Below are positions 17,132 to 24,062 of a DNA stretch of 32,163 nt, one piece after another. Position 1 is the first letter of the stretch; the number at the start of each line of letters is the position of its first letter. Both the position numbers and the translations under genes were made by a program. This DNA comes from Nitrospirales bacterium. Its GTDB lineage: Bacteria > Nitrospirota > Nitrospiria > Nitrospirales > UBA8639. The DNA lies in the NCBI GenBank assembly GCA_021604005.1, contig BQIV01000047.1:1-32163 (forward strand), in the 5' to 3' direction. The notes beneath the pieces are model-generated. The model searched no databases and was not told the origin of the DNA. It saw only the letters and a list, made by a program, of their open reading frames with translations.

Positions 17132-18712
17132 GTGGATCTTCCTACTCTCCATGACGTTGTCCATAAGTCTCGCGATAAGCGTCGAGCGCAATCCATTCCG
17201 AAGTTCACTCCCGCTGAACGCGATACGTTGATAAAAAAATATCATCCTGATCATCGTGAACAAGCCTATAGGCCGATTGCGTTTGGTCCGAATGCTGGTG
17301 ATCGGACTGTCAGAGAACTCGCGTCTATTTTAGAAGGTGAAAGCCCTATCCCAGCAGACCTGCCTCTCGTTCCGGATTATTCTGTTGATGTGCTTGTGGT
17401 CGGTGGCGGGGGGGCGGGTTGTGCTGCGGCTTTGCATGCCCATGAGGCAGGAGCCAATGTCCTGTTAGCCACCAAACTGCGACTTGTTGACTCTAACTCG
17501 GTGATGGCGCAGGGTGGGATGCAGATTGCTGTAGCTCCTGACGATTCTCCTGTTCAACATTTTCTTGACACGCTCAAGGGTGGTCATATGAAAAATGACC
17601 ATACGCTCTTGAAGGTGATGGTTGAAGAGGGGCCATCAATCGCCAAGTGGCTTTTGGGGTTAGGCGTCTTGTTTGACCGGGATGCTGATGGCAATCTGCA
17701 TGTCAAAAAAGGTGGCGGAAGTTCTAAGGAACGTCTCCTGACATGCTCGGACTATACGGGTCTGGAAATCATGCGAGTGCTGAAAGATGAAGTCCTCAAC
17801 CAAAAAATTCCGCTTCTAGAATTTGCCGCGGCGCTCGAGTTGCTCAGTGATCCGCAGGGAGCGTGCACTGGAGCAGTGTTACAGGATTTGGACAATAAAC
17901 GTCTTATTGTTGTCGCAGCGAAAACGGTCATTCTTGCAACGGGCGGAATTGGCCGGTTGCATATTCAAGGATTTCCGACAAGCAATCATTATGGCGCGAC
18001 GGGTGATGGGTTAGCGATGTCTTATAGAATGGGTGCTCCCTTAGTTCAGATTGATACCTTTCAATACCATCCTTCGGGAGGTGTGTATCCAGAACAATTA
18101 GTCGGAGCTTTAGTCACGGAAGGCATCCGGTCTGAGGGTGGGCATCTCGTGAACGCAAACGGTGAGCGGTTTGTCAATGAACTTGATACTCGCGATGTAG
18201 TCTCGTCGTCGATCATTCGTGAATGTGAGGAAGGACGTGGGGTCAAATCCGACTCTGGGAAAGTTGGCGTTTGGTTAGATACACCACTTCTTGACGTCGA
18301 GCATGGTGAAGGAACATTGGACAAGCATTTCCCCGCGATGGTTCGGCAATATGAGCGATACCAGGTGGATATTCGCAAAGATCCTGTGTTGATCTATCCA
18401 ACCCTTCATTATCAGAATGGTGGCGTGAAAATTGACGAAAATAGTGAAACGCCTGTGAAAAACCTGTTTGTTGCCGGCGAAGCCTCAGGTGGACTTCATG
18501 GGCGTAACCGATTGATGGGAAACTCTCTGTTAGATCTTATGGTCTTTGGGAAGCGTGCAGGCTTAACCGCGGCTGCACGTGCACAGTCAGATGCTCAAGG
18601 CCCATTAACGCTCGATCATCTGACACGATTTCGAGCCGAAGCCACAAAACATGGTGTGACGAATCAGGTCACATCTCCGATGGTGTTGCCAGCCTATACA
18701 CGAAAACCCTAA
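17132..18712 (+). CDS. frdA: Fumarate reductase/succinate dehydrogenase flavoprotein subunit, non-covalent FAD type
   Basis: 526 residues from a GTG at 17132 with AAAGGT upstream. The open frame extends 53 codons further, but that part is Cys/Ser-rich and unlike the family. The FAD-binding Rossmann motif is VLVVGGGGAGCAAALHAH. The substrate region has FQYHPSGGVYPEQLVGALVTEG, and HGRNRLMGNSLLDLMVFG is the capping and active-site arginine segment. The usual flavinylation motif SHTV is replaced by SNSV (Asn122), so FAD should be bound non-covalently, as in L-aspartate oxidase and soluble fumarate reductases. It reduces fumarate to succinate in the rTCA cycle, with the FrdB-like subunit. The electron donor is not evident. 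Confidence 0.88.
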   Translation: MDLPTLHDVVHKSRDKRRAQSIPKFTPAERDTLIKKYHPDHREQAYRPIAFGPNAGDRTVRELASILEGESPIPADLPLVPDYSVDVLVVGGGGAGCAAALHAHEAGANVLLATKLRLVDSNSVMAQGGMQIAVAPDDSPVQHFLDTLKGGHMKNDHTLLKVMVEEGPSIAKWLLGLGVLFDRDADGNLHVKKGGGSSKERLLTCSDYTGLEIMRVLKDEVLNQKIPLLEFAAALELLSDPQGACTGAVLQDLDNKRLIVVAAKTVILATGGIGRLHIQGFPTSNHYGATGDGLAMSYRMGAPLVQIDTFQYHPSGGVYPEQLVGALVTEGIRSEGGHLVNANGERFVNELDTRDVVSSSIIRECEEGRGVKSDSGKVGVWLDTPLLDVEHGEGTLDKHFPAMVRQYERYQVDIRKDPVLIYPTLHYQNGGVKIDENSETPVKNLFVAGEASGGLHGRNRLMGNSLLDLMVFGKRAGLTAAARAQSDAQGPLTLDHLTRFRAEATKHGVTNQVTSPMVLPAYTRKP

Positions 18713-18773
18713 TTCGGCGTTCAATGCGTCACGAGTGTATACGGCGTTCGTCTCATAGCAAAAAGGATCAGAC

Positions 18774-19958
18774 ATGAACATTCATGAATTTCAAGCGAAA
18801 CAACTCTTTGCCCAATACGGTGTGCCAGTGCCGAAGGGAAAGGAAATCAAGAATGCGCGCGCGGCAGAGAAGTGGGCTGCAGCCTTGGATACGCCTGTCT
18901 ATGTGGTCAAGGCGCAAATTCATGCCGGTGGACGTGGAAAAGCTGGGGGCGTCAAAATTACGAAGAATAAAGATGAAGTGCCAGGTCTCGCCACGGAATT
19001 GATCGGAAAAACCCTTGTGACGCATCAGACGGGTCCCAAAGGACGAAAGGTCAGACGGTTGCTCATCGAAGAAGGGGCGGGCATCGATAAAGAACTCTAT
19101 CTCAGCCTGCTGGTAGATCGTGACACCGGTCGTCCGACGTTTATTGCGAGTACCGAAGGGGGAATGGAAATCGAAGAGGTTGCCGAAAACACGCCGGAAA
19201 AAGTCTTGAAAGAAGCCATCGACCCCGCTGTCGGATTTCAAGCGCATAATGGAAGAAATTTAGCGTTTGGGCTTGGGTTACCCACACTCGAACCAGCGGT
19301 GGTTAAGCTGTTTTTTCAAATGTTGGAAAACCTCTACAGGTTATTCATGGAAAAAAATGCGGCGCTTGTGGAAATCAATCCCTTGGTGATTACTTCGGAT
19401 AAACAGCTGATTGCATTAGACGGCAAAGTGTCGTTTGACGATAACGCTTTATATAAACATCCGGGTATCCAAAAATTTAGAGACTTGCATGAAGAAGAAC
19501 CTATGGAAATTGAGGCCGGAAAACACAACCTCAATTATGTCAAGCTTGATGGAAATATTGGGTGCATGGTCAACGGAGCGGGGTTAGCCATGGCGACGAT
19601 GGATGTCATTAAGCTAGCGGGTTCGGAGCCTGCTAATTTTCTGGATGTCGGTGGCGGGGCCACGAAGGAAACGGTCGCGGCTGGTTTTCGAATTCTTTTA
19701 AAAGATAAAAAGGTCAAAGGTATTTTTATTAATATCTTTGGTGGAATTGTTCGGTGTGAACGAATTGCCCATGGTGTGATCGATGCGGCCAAAGAAGTCG
19801 GTATTAAATTGCCGGTTGTTGTGCGGCTGCAAGGGACGAATGCGGAAGAGGGCCGAAAGCTTCTTGCTGAGTCAGGGCTGAAAGTTGAAGTGGCTACCGA
19901 TCTCTGGGAAGCCGCTCAAAAAATCGTCGCATTGTGCAGCAAAAAGAAGAAAGCTTGA
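18774..19958 (+). CDS. sucC: Succinyl-CoA ligase (ADP-forming) beta subunit
   Basis: 394 residues, the normal SucC size. N-terminal ATP-grasp (MNIHEFQAKQLFAQYGVPVP, KAQIHAGGRGKAGGVK, VEINPLVI) and C-terminal ligase-CoA domain (GAGLAMATMDVIKLAG, GGGATKETV, NIFGGIVRCERIAHG). With SucD it forms succinyl-CoA from succinate, CoA and ATP in the rTCA direction. AAGGA precedes the ATG at 18774. In a typical cluster sucD follows at once; here 663 bp containing a toxin-antitoxin module intervene. Confidence 0.97.
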   Translation: MNIHEFQAKQLFAQYGVPVPKGKEIKNARAAEKWAAALDTPVYVVKAQIHAGGRGKAGGVKITKNKDEVPGLATELIGKTLVTHQTGPKGRKVRRLLIEEGAGIDKELYLSLLVDRDTGRPTFIASTEGGMEIEEVAENTPEKVLKEAIDPAVGFQAHNGRNLAFGLGLPTLEPAVVKLFFQMLENLYRLFMEKNAALVEINPLVITSDKQLIALDGKVSFDDNALYKHPGIQKFRDLHEEEPMEIEAGKHNLNYVKLDGNIGCMVNGAGLAMATMDVIKLAGSEPANFLDVGGGATKETVAAGFRILLKDKKVKGIFINIFGGIVRCERIAHGVIDAAKEVGIKLPVVVRLQGTNAEEGRKLLAESGLKVEVATDLWEAAQKIVALCSKKKKA

Positions 19959-19979
19959 AATTCAATCGAGTTGCCATTA

Positions 19980-20023
19980 TTGAAAGGTCCTACGAATGAG
20001 CATTCTGGTTGATAAGAACAAGA
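19980..20023 (+). repeat. Duplicated sucD initiation region, copy 1 (remnant)
   Basis: This 44-bp stretch includes a Shine-Dalgarno (GAAAGG), an ATG at 19996 and codons for MSILVDKNK. It matches 20606-20649 at 39 of 44 positions. Most differences fall in the untranslated part or at silent third positions. After the repeat the frame runs into unrelated sequence and stops at 20053-20055, leaving a 19-codon orphan frame that could still be translated. It marks the left boundary of the hicBA insertion. Confidence 0.85.
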
Positions 20024-20137
20024 AGGGGCTTGGGACAGAGGATGGTATGCGGTAGGGCTGATCATCAGGCATGTAGGGCAATTGGATTTTCTTGGTTGGG
20101 CTTGTAGGCAATATCACCAATGGTTGGAGGTCAACAG

Positions 20138-20335
20138 TTGAAATATAAAATCGTGATTAACCAATCAGAAGAAGGATATAGTGTTTCTTGTCCTGGCCTG
20201 CCAGGTTGTTGGTCACAAGGGGAAACGGAGGAAGAGGCCCTTGCGAACGTTCGCGAAGCGATTGAGGACTATCTGGCAGCTGTTTCGGAATCTGTGCAGG
20301 GGGAAAATGTCCGAGAGATTGAAGTTGGTGTGTAG
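20138..20335 (+). CDS. hicB: HicB-like antitoxin
   Basis: 65 residues from a TTG at 20138, seven nt after GGAGG. The sequence (MKYKIVINQSEEGYSVSCPGLPGCWSQG, then ETEEEALANVREAIEDYL) is the partial RNase-H-like HicB fold. No C-terminal DNA-binding domain is present, so it belongs to the short HicB class. An upstream ATG at 20120 would place the ribosome site inside the gene and is not used. It should bind and neutralise the adjacent HicA. It precedes hicA by 2 nt (stop TAG 20333-20335, GTG 20338). The pair sits between sucC and sucD and could be transcribed from the rTCA promoter. Confidence 0.88.
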   Translation: MKYKIVINQSEEGYSVSCPGLPGCWSQGETEEEALANVREAIEDYLAAVSESVQGENVREIEVGV

Positions 20336-20337
20336 TT

Positions 20338-20577
20338 GTGCCAAAGGTCCCTGGCGTCAATCATCGGAATGCAGTCCGAGCCTTGGAAAAAGCTGGGTTT
20401 CATATAGCTCGTGAAGGTCGAAAGCATGTTGTGATGTCCAATGGGATTCGTTTTCTTACAATTCCACGAAACAACCCAATTAATGCCTAGACATTAGGCG
20501 GAATAGTCAAGGATGCCGGTTTAAGTGTTGAAGAGTTTCGAAAACTTCTGCAACGTCACCATCAGCTAAGAGGTTAG
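20338..20577 (+). pseudogene. hicA: HicA-like mRNA interferase toxin with an internal amber codon
   Basis: From a GTG at 20338 the frame reads MPKVPGVNHRNAVRALEKAG, then IAREGRKHVVMSNGIRFLTIPRNNPINA, and stops at TAG (20488-20490) after 50 residues. In the same frame it continues TLGGIVKDAGLSVEEFRKLL to a second TAG at 20575-20577. Together these make a full-length 79-residue HicA, in which the stop replaces the Tyr or Phe usual at this site. The catalytic histidine (RKHVVM) remains, but the C-terminal helix is lost. The toxin is probably inactive or made only by readthrough, while the antitoxin is intact. Sequencing error is the alternative. Confidence 0.85.
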
Positions 20578-20605
20578 CTGGTGCTTCATAAAATGAGATT
20601 AAGAT

Positions 20606-20649
20606 TTGAAAGGTTCTACGAATGAGCATTTTGGTCGATAAAAACACGA
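20606..20649 (+). repeat. Duplicated sucD initiation region, copy 2 (in the intact sucD)
   Basis: This is the functional copy: GAAAGG ribosome site, ATG at 20622 and first codons MSILVDKNT of sucD. It is 39/44 identical to 19980-20023, 626 bp upstream. The two copies bracket the hicBA module. Confidence 0.85.
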
Positions 20650-21494
20650 GGGTGGTTGTCCAAGGGATAACTGGCAAGGAAGGGTCATTCCACGCAACAC
20701 AGTGTAAAGCCTACGGCACACAAGTCGTGGCCGGTGTGACGCCGGGAAAAGCCGGACAAGAGGTTGAAGGCATTCCGGTTTTTAATACCGTACGTGATGC
20801 TGTAAGAAAAACCGATGCCACGACCTCGTTGATTTTTGTGCCGCCTCCCTTTGCAGCAGACGCGATTTTAGAAGCTATAGAGGCTGGCGTGTGGCTGATT
20901 ATCTGTATTTCTGAGGGCATTCCTGTGAACGATATGGTGAAAGTCAAACGAGCGCTTGAAGGTCACGCCACCAGACTGATTGGTCCAAACTGTCCGGGAA
21001 TTATTACTGCAGATGAATGTAAAATCGGTATCATGCCCGGCTTCATTCACAAAAAAGGAAAAGTCGGAGTGATCTCACGTAGCGGCACACTGACATATGA
21101 AGCCGTTAATCAACTCACCAATCTTGGTCTTGGCGAGTCTACCTGCGTCGGAATCGGTGGAGATCCGATTATCGGAACGGGTTACATCGATCTCCTGCAC
21201 ATGTTTGAAGAAGATGACGAAACCGAGGCGGTGGTGATGATCGGTGAAATTGGCGGGGATGCCGAAGATAAGGCTGCGGCGTATATTAAGGAACATGTCA
21301 CCAAACCGGTCGTGAGTTTTATCGCCGGAATTACGGCTCCCCCAGGTCGCCGTATGGGCCATGCCGGGGCAATCATCACAGGCGGAAAAGGCACGGCCGC
21401 TGAAAAAATGGCAACCCTCGAAGCCGCTGGTGTGCATGTCGTCAAAAACCCAGCAGAGATTGGTCAAGCAGTAAAGACTGCATTGGGCGGATAA
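20622..21494 (+). CDS. sucD: Succinyl-CoA ligase (ADP-forming) alpha subunit
   Basis: 290 residues, normal size. The CoA-binding Rossmann domain starts [17 protein letters not shown]. The ligase domain contains the phosphorylated His247 in [21 protein letters not shown], equivalent to E. coli His246. With SucC it activates succinate to succinyl-CoA, the substrate for 2-oxoglutarate synthase in the reductive cycle. It is complete and has its own GAAAGG site despite the insertion upstream. It is the last gene of the plus-strand cluster and ends 8 bp from the convergent secreted-protein gene, with no strong terminator visible. Confidence 0.97.
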   Translation: MSILVDKNTRVVVQGITGKEGSFHATQCKAYGTQVVAGVTPGKAGQEVEGIPVFNTVRDAVRKTDATTSLIFVPPPFAADAILEAIEAGVWLIICISEGIPVNDMVKVKRALEGHATRLIGPNCPGIITADECKIGIMPGFIHKKGKVGVISRSGTLTYEAVNQLTNLGLGESTCVGIGGDPIIGTGYIDLLHMFEEDDETEAVVMIGEIGGDAEDKAAAYIKEHVTKPVVSFIAGITAPPGRRMGHAGAIITGGKGTAAEKMATLEAAGVHVVKNPAEIGQAVKTALGG

Positions 21495-21502
21495 AAGGGT
21501 GG

Positions 21503-22873
21503 TTATTCAGAAAACAACGGAACCCACCGTCCGTCAAATCCTCCATTTTCAGCTTTATGCCAGCCTTCCGGTAACCATTCGCCAACTTCGTGTTCAGGCG
21601 AAGGTTTGCTTCTAAGATTGTCACTTCCTTCATGAGCAAAGTAGTCGTGTTGATTCCAAACTTCACCACGCGCTTCATATGCGTCCCGCGTCCACTTGCC
21701 TTTGTTTCCCCAGAAGTATGTTCCCCAAAACCAGTGTTTTCTTGGATATCCGGTTCGTTCCCCTTCTTCGCTGCCATCGAGTGAGCGCTGATAAAAATCC
21801 TGGAGACCAGCTGGAACCTTGATCGTTGTTCCAGTGATTGATGATTGAATGGGTTCGGCCAATTCAATGTGCACGGGTGTTCCCGTCCAATGGATGTTGG
21901 ACTCTGTGCCGTTGGCATGAATCCAATGGGTTGGGAAGACGTCAGCCAGGTCCTGAAGTTCATACGTGATTCGCTTGGTTTTTTTTGTCTTGATGACTTT
22001 GTCATCATCTTTTCCTGATGCCAGGTTGGCAGCATTTTCAGCCGTGATGTGTTGGGCGTTCCAGAAGGCTGTGGCATCCTTCGCGTCTCGATCGACGAAG
22101 ACGTAATGAAAAGGTTTGTCGTCGTGACCACTAATGTCGACTTTGGCTCGACCATTCAAGAATTCATCCAAGTCATCTTCAACAAACCGTAGTTCGCCTT
22201 TTCGTGGCCCGGTCGAACCACGCCACTTGGCTTGCCAAATAAACAGGTGTTTTCCGGCAAGCGATTGCGGGGTATTCATGTTCTCAAGGTAATGAAGGTC
22301 TGGATGTCCACCGAGCCGGCCGGTGTGCTTGGAGTGAGCGGTGAGCACATAATAGCCGATGGCTTCTCCCTGGCCAGGACCTGTATCCGTGACATGATTC
22401 AGGCGAATTTCAATGCGTTCCCAATCATGAATGTCTTCGTTTTTGCATATGACCTGTTCGAGTTTTTGGCAACCTTGCATCGCATGATAGACGTGATAGA
22501 GCAGAATCAAACTTTTTTGATCGTTCTGCATAAACTCAATGGCTGCAGTGTACAGAGTCGGCTGAATCTTCCAGTTCGCGTGACCCTTTCGATCGATAAA
22601 CTTGCGTTTTTCTTTCTCCCAGTTTTTTCGATTATTACTAAAATTCCCATCTTGATCAAAATTGAAGTTTGTGATCCAGTCATGACCGCGAGTCTTCCCT
22701 TTAATCTTGTTCTCATCGGCTCTTTTCAAGATGATTGGTGAGTAATAGTGAAGAAACGCCCTTCGCTGGTCATCGGATAAAATCCAGCTCGTATTCTGGT
22801 TGGAGAAGGCTGAATCTGCGAAGGTGAACATTCCCACTGTCAGTATACCAATGGCACACATTAAACGTTTCAA
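21503..22873 (-). CDS. Secreted protein of unknown function with YSPII and HDWE motifs
   Basis: About 456 residues from a TTG at 22873, preceded by GAAGGAG at ideal spacing. The frame continues 15 codons upstream without a ribosome site. A signal peptide covers about 1-24 (MCAIGILTVGMFTFADSAFS). The mature part begins with HYYSPIILKRADENK and DWITNFNFDQDGNFSNN, followed by YHVYHAM...CKNEDIHDWERIEIRLN (HDWE at 149-152, Cys135 and Cys143 nearby). The combination of a YxPII segment, an Asp-rich ITNFDFDGD-like stretch and a later HDWE is reminiscent of Vps62-like and NPP1-like secreted proteins, but I cannot assign a family. The C-terminal 120 residues are rich in Trp and His. It is convergent with sucD and monocistronic. 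Confidence 0.75.
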   Translation of the reverse strand: MKRLMCAIGILTVGMFTFADSAFSNQNTSWILSDDQRRAFLHYYSPIILKRADENKIKGKTRGHDWITNFNFDQDGNFSNNRKNWEKEKRKFIDRKGHANWKIQPTLYTAAIEFMQNDQKSLILLYHVYHAMQGCQKLEQVICKNEDIHDWERIEIRLNHVTDTGPGQGEAIGYYVLTAHSKHTGRLGGHPDLHYLENMNTPQSLAGKHLFIWQAKWRGSTGPRKGELRFVEDDLDEFLNGRAKVDISGHDDKPFHYVFVDRDAKDATAFWNAQHITAENAANLASGKDDDKVIKTKKTKRITYELQDLADVFPTHWIHANGTESNIHWTGTPVHIELAEPIQSSITGTTIKVPAGLQDFYQRSLDGSEEGERTGYPRKHWFWGTYFWGNKGKWTRDAYEARGEVWNQHDYFAHEGSDNLRSKPSPEHEVGEWLPEGWHKAENGGFDGRWVPLFSE

Positions 22874-23170
22874 GGTATGAGCTCCTTCTCTTACGGTGTG
22901 ACGTGATGGAGGTATCATGGTCAGTCGTATGGTACCGTTCTTGGATTGTTTGTCAATCTCATAGTTTGTGCGTTTACATGTATGGTGTTGTGTCTAGTTT
23001 GGGTTGTTTCGTGTGCGTTGTGAGGACTTGGCTCGAATACTGCTAGTCTAGGCTTGTGATCTACATGTTCTTGGGTGTTTGTGATCAGCACGACCAGGGG
23101 ATTGTAGGGTATGAAATTTTTTACGTAAGTATTTTATGGAATGACCGATAGAGAATAGTGTAAAGGTCTG

Positions 23171-23530
23171 ATGATGCACGTAATGGAACGATTACAAGAC
23201 GGTGTGTTGGTACTCATGATCGCTGGTCGTCTGAGTTTTTACTCGCGAAAAGTCTTTCAAGCCGTCATTAGAAATGCAGAAACGACACGTGTGCATCACA
23301 TTATTGTGAATATGCGTGATGTGACGGCGATGGATAGTTCGGCTCTGGGGTTTTTTGCGCTGGCACATCTGACCTTGGCGGAAAAGCATGTTGGGATAAG
23401 TCTCGTGGCGCCACCGACGCACATAAAAAAAATATTAGTCGATGCGAATTTTACTCAATTGATACCAATCTATGAAACGGAAACGCAAGTCTTAGCCGAG
23501 CGGGCGTTTATTCTAGGAAGTGCAACCTAA
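23171..23530 (+). CDS. STAS-domain protein (anti-sigma factor antagonist type)
   Basis: 119 residues, a single STAS domain. The strand-helix order is typical, with the conserved phosphorylation loop VTAMDSSALGFFALAH (DSSALG); the serines there are the usual targets of anti-sigma kinases. The ATG at 23171 follows AAAGG by 4 nt, and a second ATG at 23174 would give better spacing. Such proteins switch anti-sigma factors or act in stressosome-like relays in the cytoplasm. No kinase or phosphatase partner is adjacent, so the partner is unknown. The 252 bp upstream, shared with the divergent secreted-protein gene, show no clear promoter. Confidence 0.85.
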   Translation: MMHVMERLQDGVLVLMIAGRLSFYSRKVFQAVIRNAETTRVHHIIVNMRDVTAMDSSALGFFALAHLTLAEKHVGISLVAPPTHIKKILVDANFTQLIPIYETETQVLAERAFILGSAT

Positions 23531-23644
23531 CCCATCATTCTTTTCTTCGCATGACTCTCTCCGTACACCGCCTGTCCTTCCTTCCCGTGCGAGCGCAGAC
23601 GGACCATGTTGAGCGAACAGCGTAAGCTATATCCCTATCATATT

Positions 23645-23980
23645 CTTATGGGCACCTCTACAAACCGTCCCTTTCCGCGGTGGCGGCGTCAGCTGCGTGC
23701 TCACATCCTCATGTCTTGGCTCCCTACGATCACAATAGCAAGCGCTCGCTCCCCTCACACAATGGAGGGTTCATCCGTGTTGTAAGGGGCATCCCACTAT
23801 CGAAGCCAAGACTCAGGGCAGTGGCCTTGGGCACGGTGGGCCAGAGGGCAGACGGTACAGCCATCTTTCCGTTGTTGGGATGGATTCTCCTTTCCGCGAG
23901 AACGATCACAGGTGCCCAAGTTGCGTGCGCGGCTTCCTTGCACTCACGAAAAAATCCTGGTTTTTAGAGGTATCCTTATG
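23645..23980. mobile_element. MITE-like element: TIRs, CTTATG direct repeats, nested palindromes
   Basis: The left end GGCACCTCTACAAACC (23651-23666) is an inverted copy of the right end GGTTTTTAGAGGTATC (23959-23974), 13 of 16 matching. Both are flanked by the direct repeat CTTATG (23645-23650 and 23975-23980), as expected of a target-site duplication. The 308-bp interior encodes no transposase. It has a 9-bp inverted repeat (GTCTTGGCT 23713-23721, AGCCAAGAC 23804-23812) enclosing a weaker CCCCTCACA/TGTAAGGGG stem. The GGGCACCTCTA-type end recalls IS5-like insertion sequences, from memory. It is either non-autonomous or a deletion derivative. Confidence 0.7.
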
Positions 23981-24026
23981 CCACTTCCCGTCAATGTTTT
24001 GCTACAATAACCGGAGTGGCATTTTT
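23978..24026 (+). terminator. Terminator-like hairpin just upstream of aminopeptidase P
   Basis: ATGCCACT (23978-23985) and AGTGGCAT (24015-24022) form an 8-bp perfect stem, extendable inward by CCG/CGG, followed by a run of five T. The loop is long (29 nt). It begins inside the right direct repeat of the MITE-like element. Before that insertion it would have stood about 120 bp after the STAS stop, so it was probably that gene's terminator. Confidence 0.55.
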
Positions 24027-24062
24027 CTTCTCCAACGTCTGTGTCAGATATCAAGGGTTTCA

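Larger units (their letters stand above)
23531..24062. other. Intergenic region holding a MITE-like element and a terminator
   Basis: 532 bp between the STAS gene and aminopeptidase P. 23531-23644 shows nothing I can assign. 23645-23980 is the inverted-repeat element and 23978-24026 a terminator-like hairpin. The open frame of 95 codons at 23680-23967 lies wholly inside the element and is not a credible gene. Confidence 0.6.

Noticed and set aside
21495-21530. Possible bidirectional terminator between sucD and the convergent secreted-protein gene
   Set aside because: Only a 5-bp GGTGG/CCACC stem with a long loop is present; not enough to call a terminator.
23680-23967. 95-codon plus-strand frame in the 23.6-24.0 kb gap
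   Set aside because: It lies entirely within the inverted-repeat element, whose palindromes create open frames by chance; no ribosome site or domain.
23645-23980. Structured non-coding RNA (tmRNA, RNase P RNA, 6S RNA) instead of a mobile element
   Set aside because: None of the conserved cores of these RNAs is visible, while the terminal inverted repeats and flanking direct repeats fit a transposable element better.
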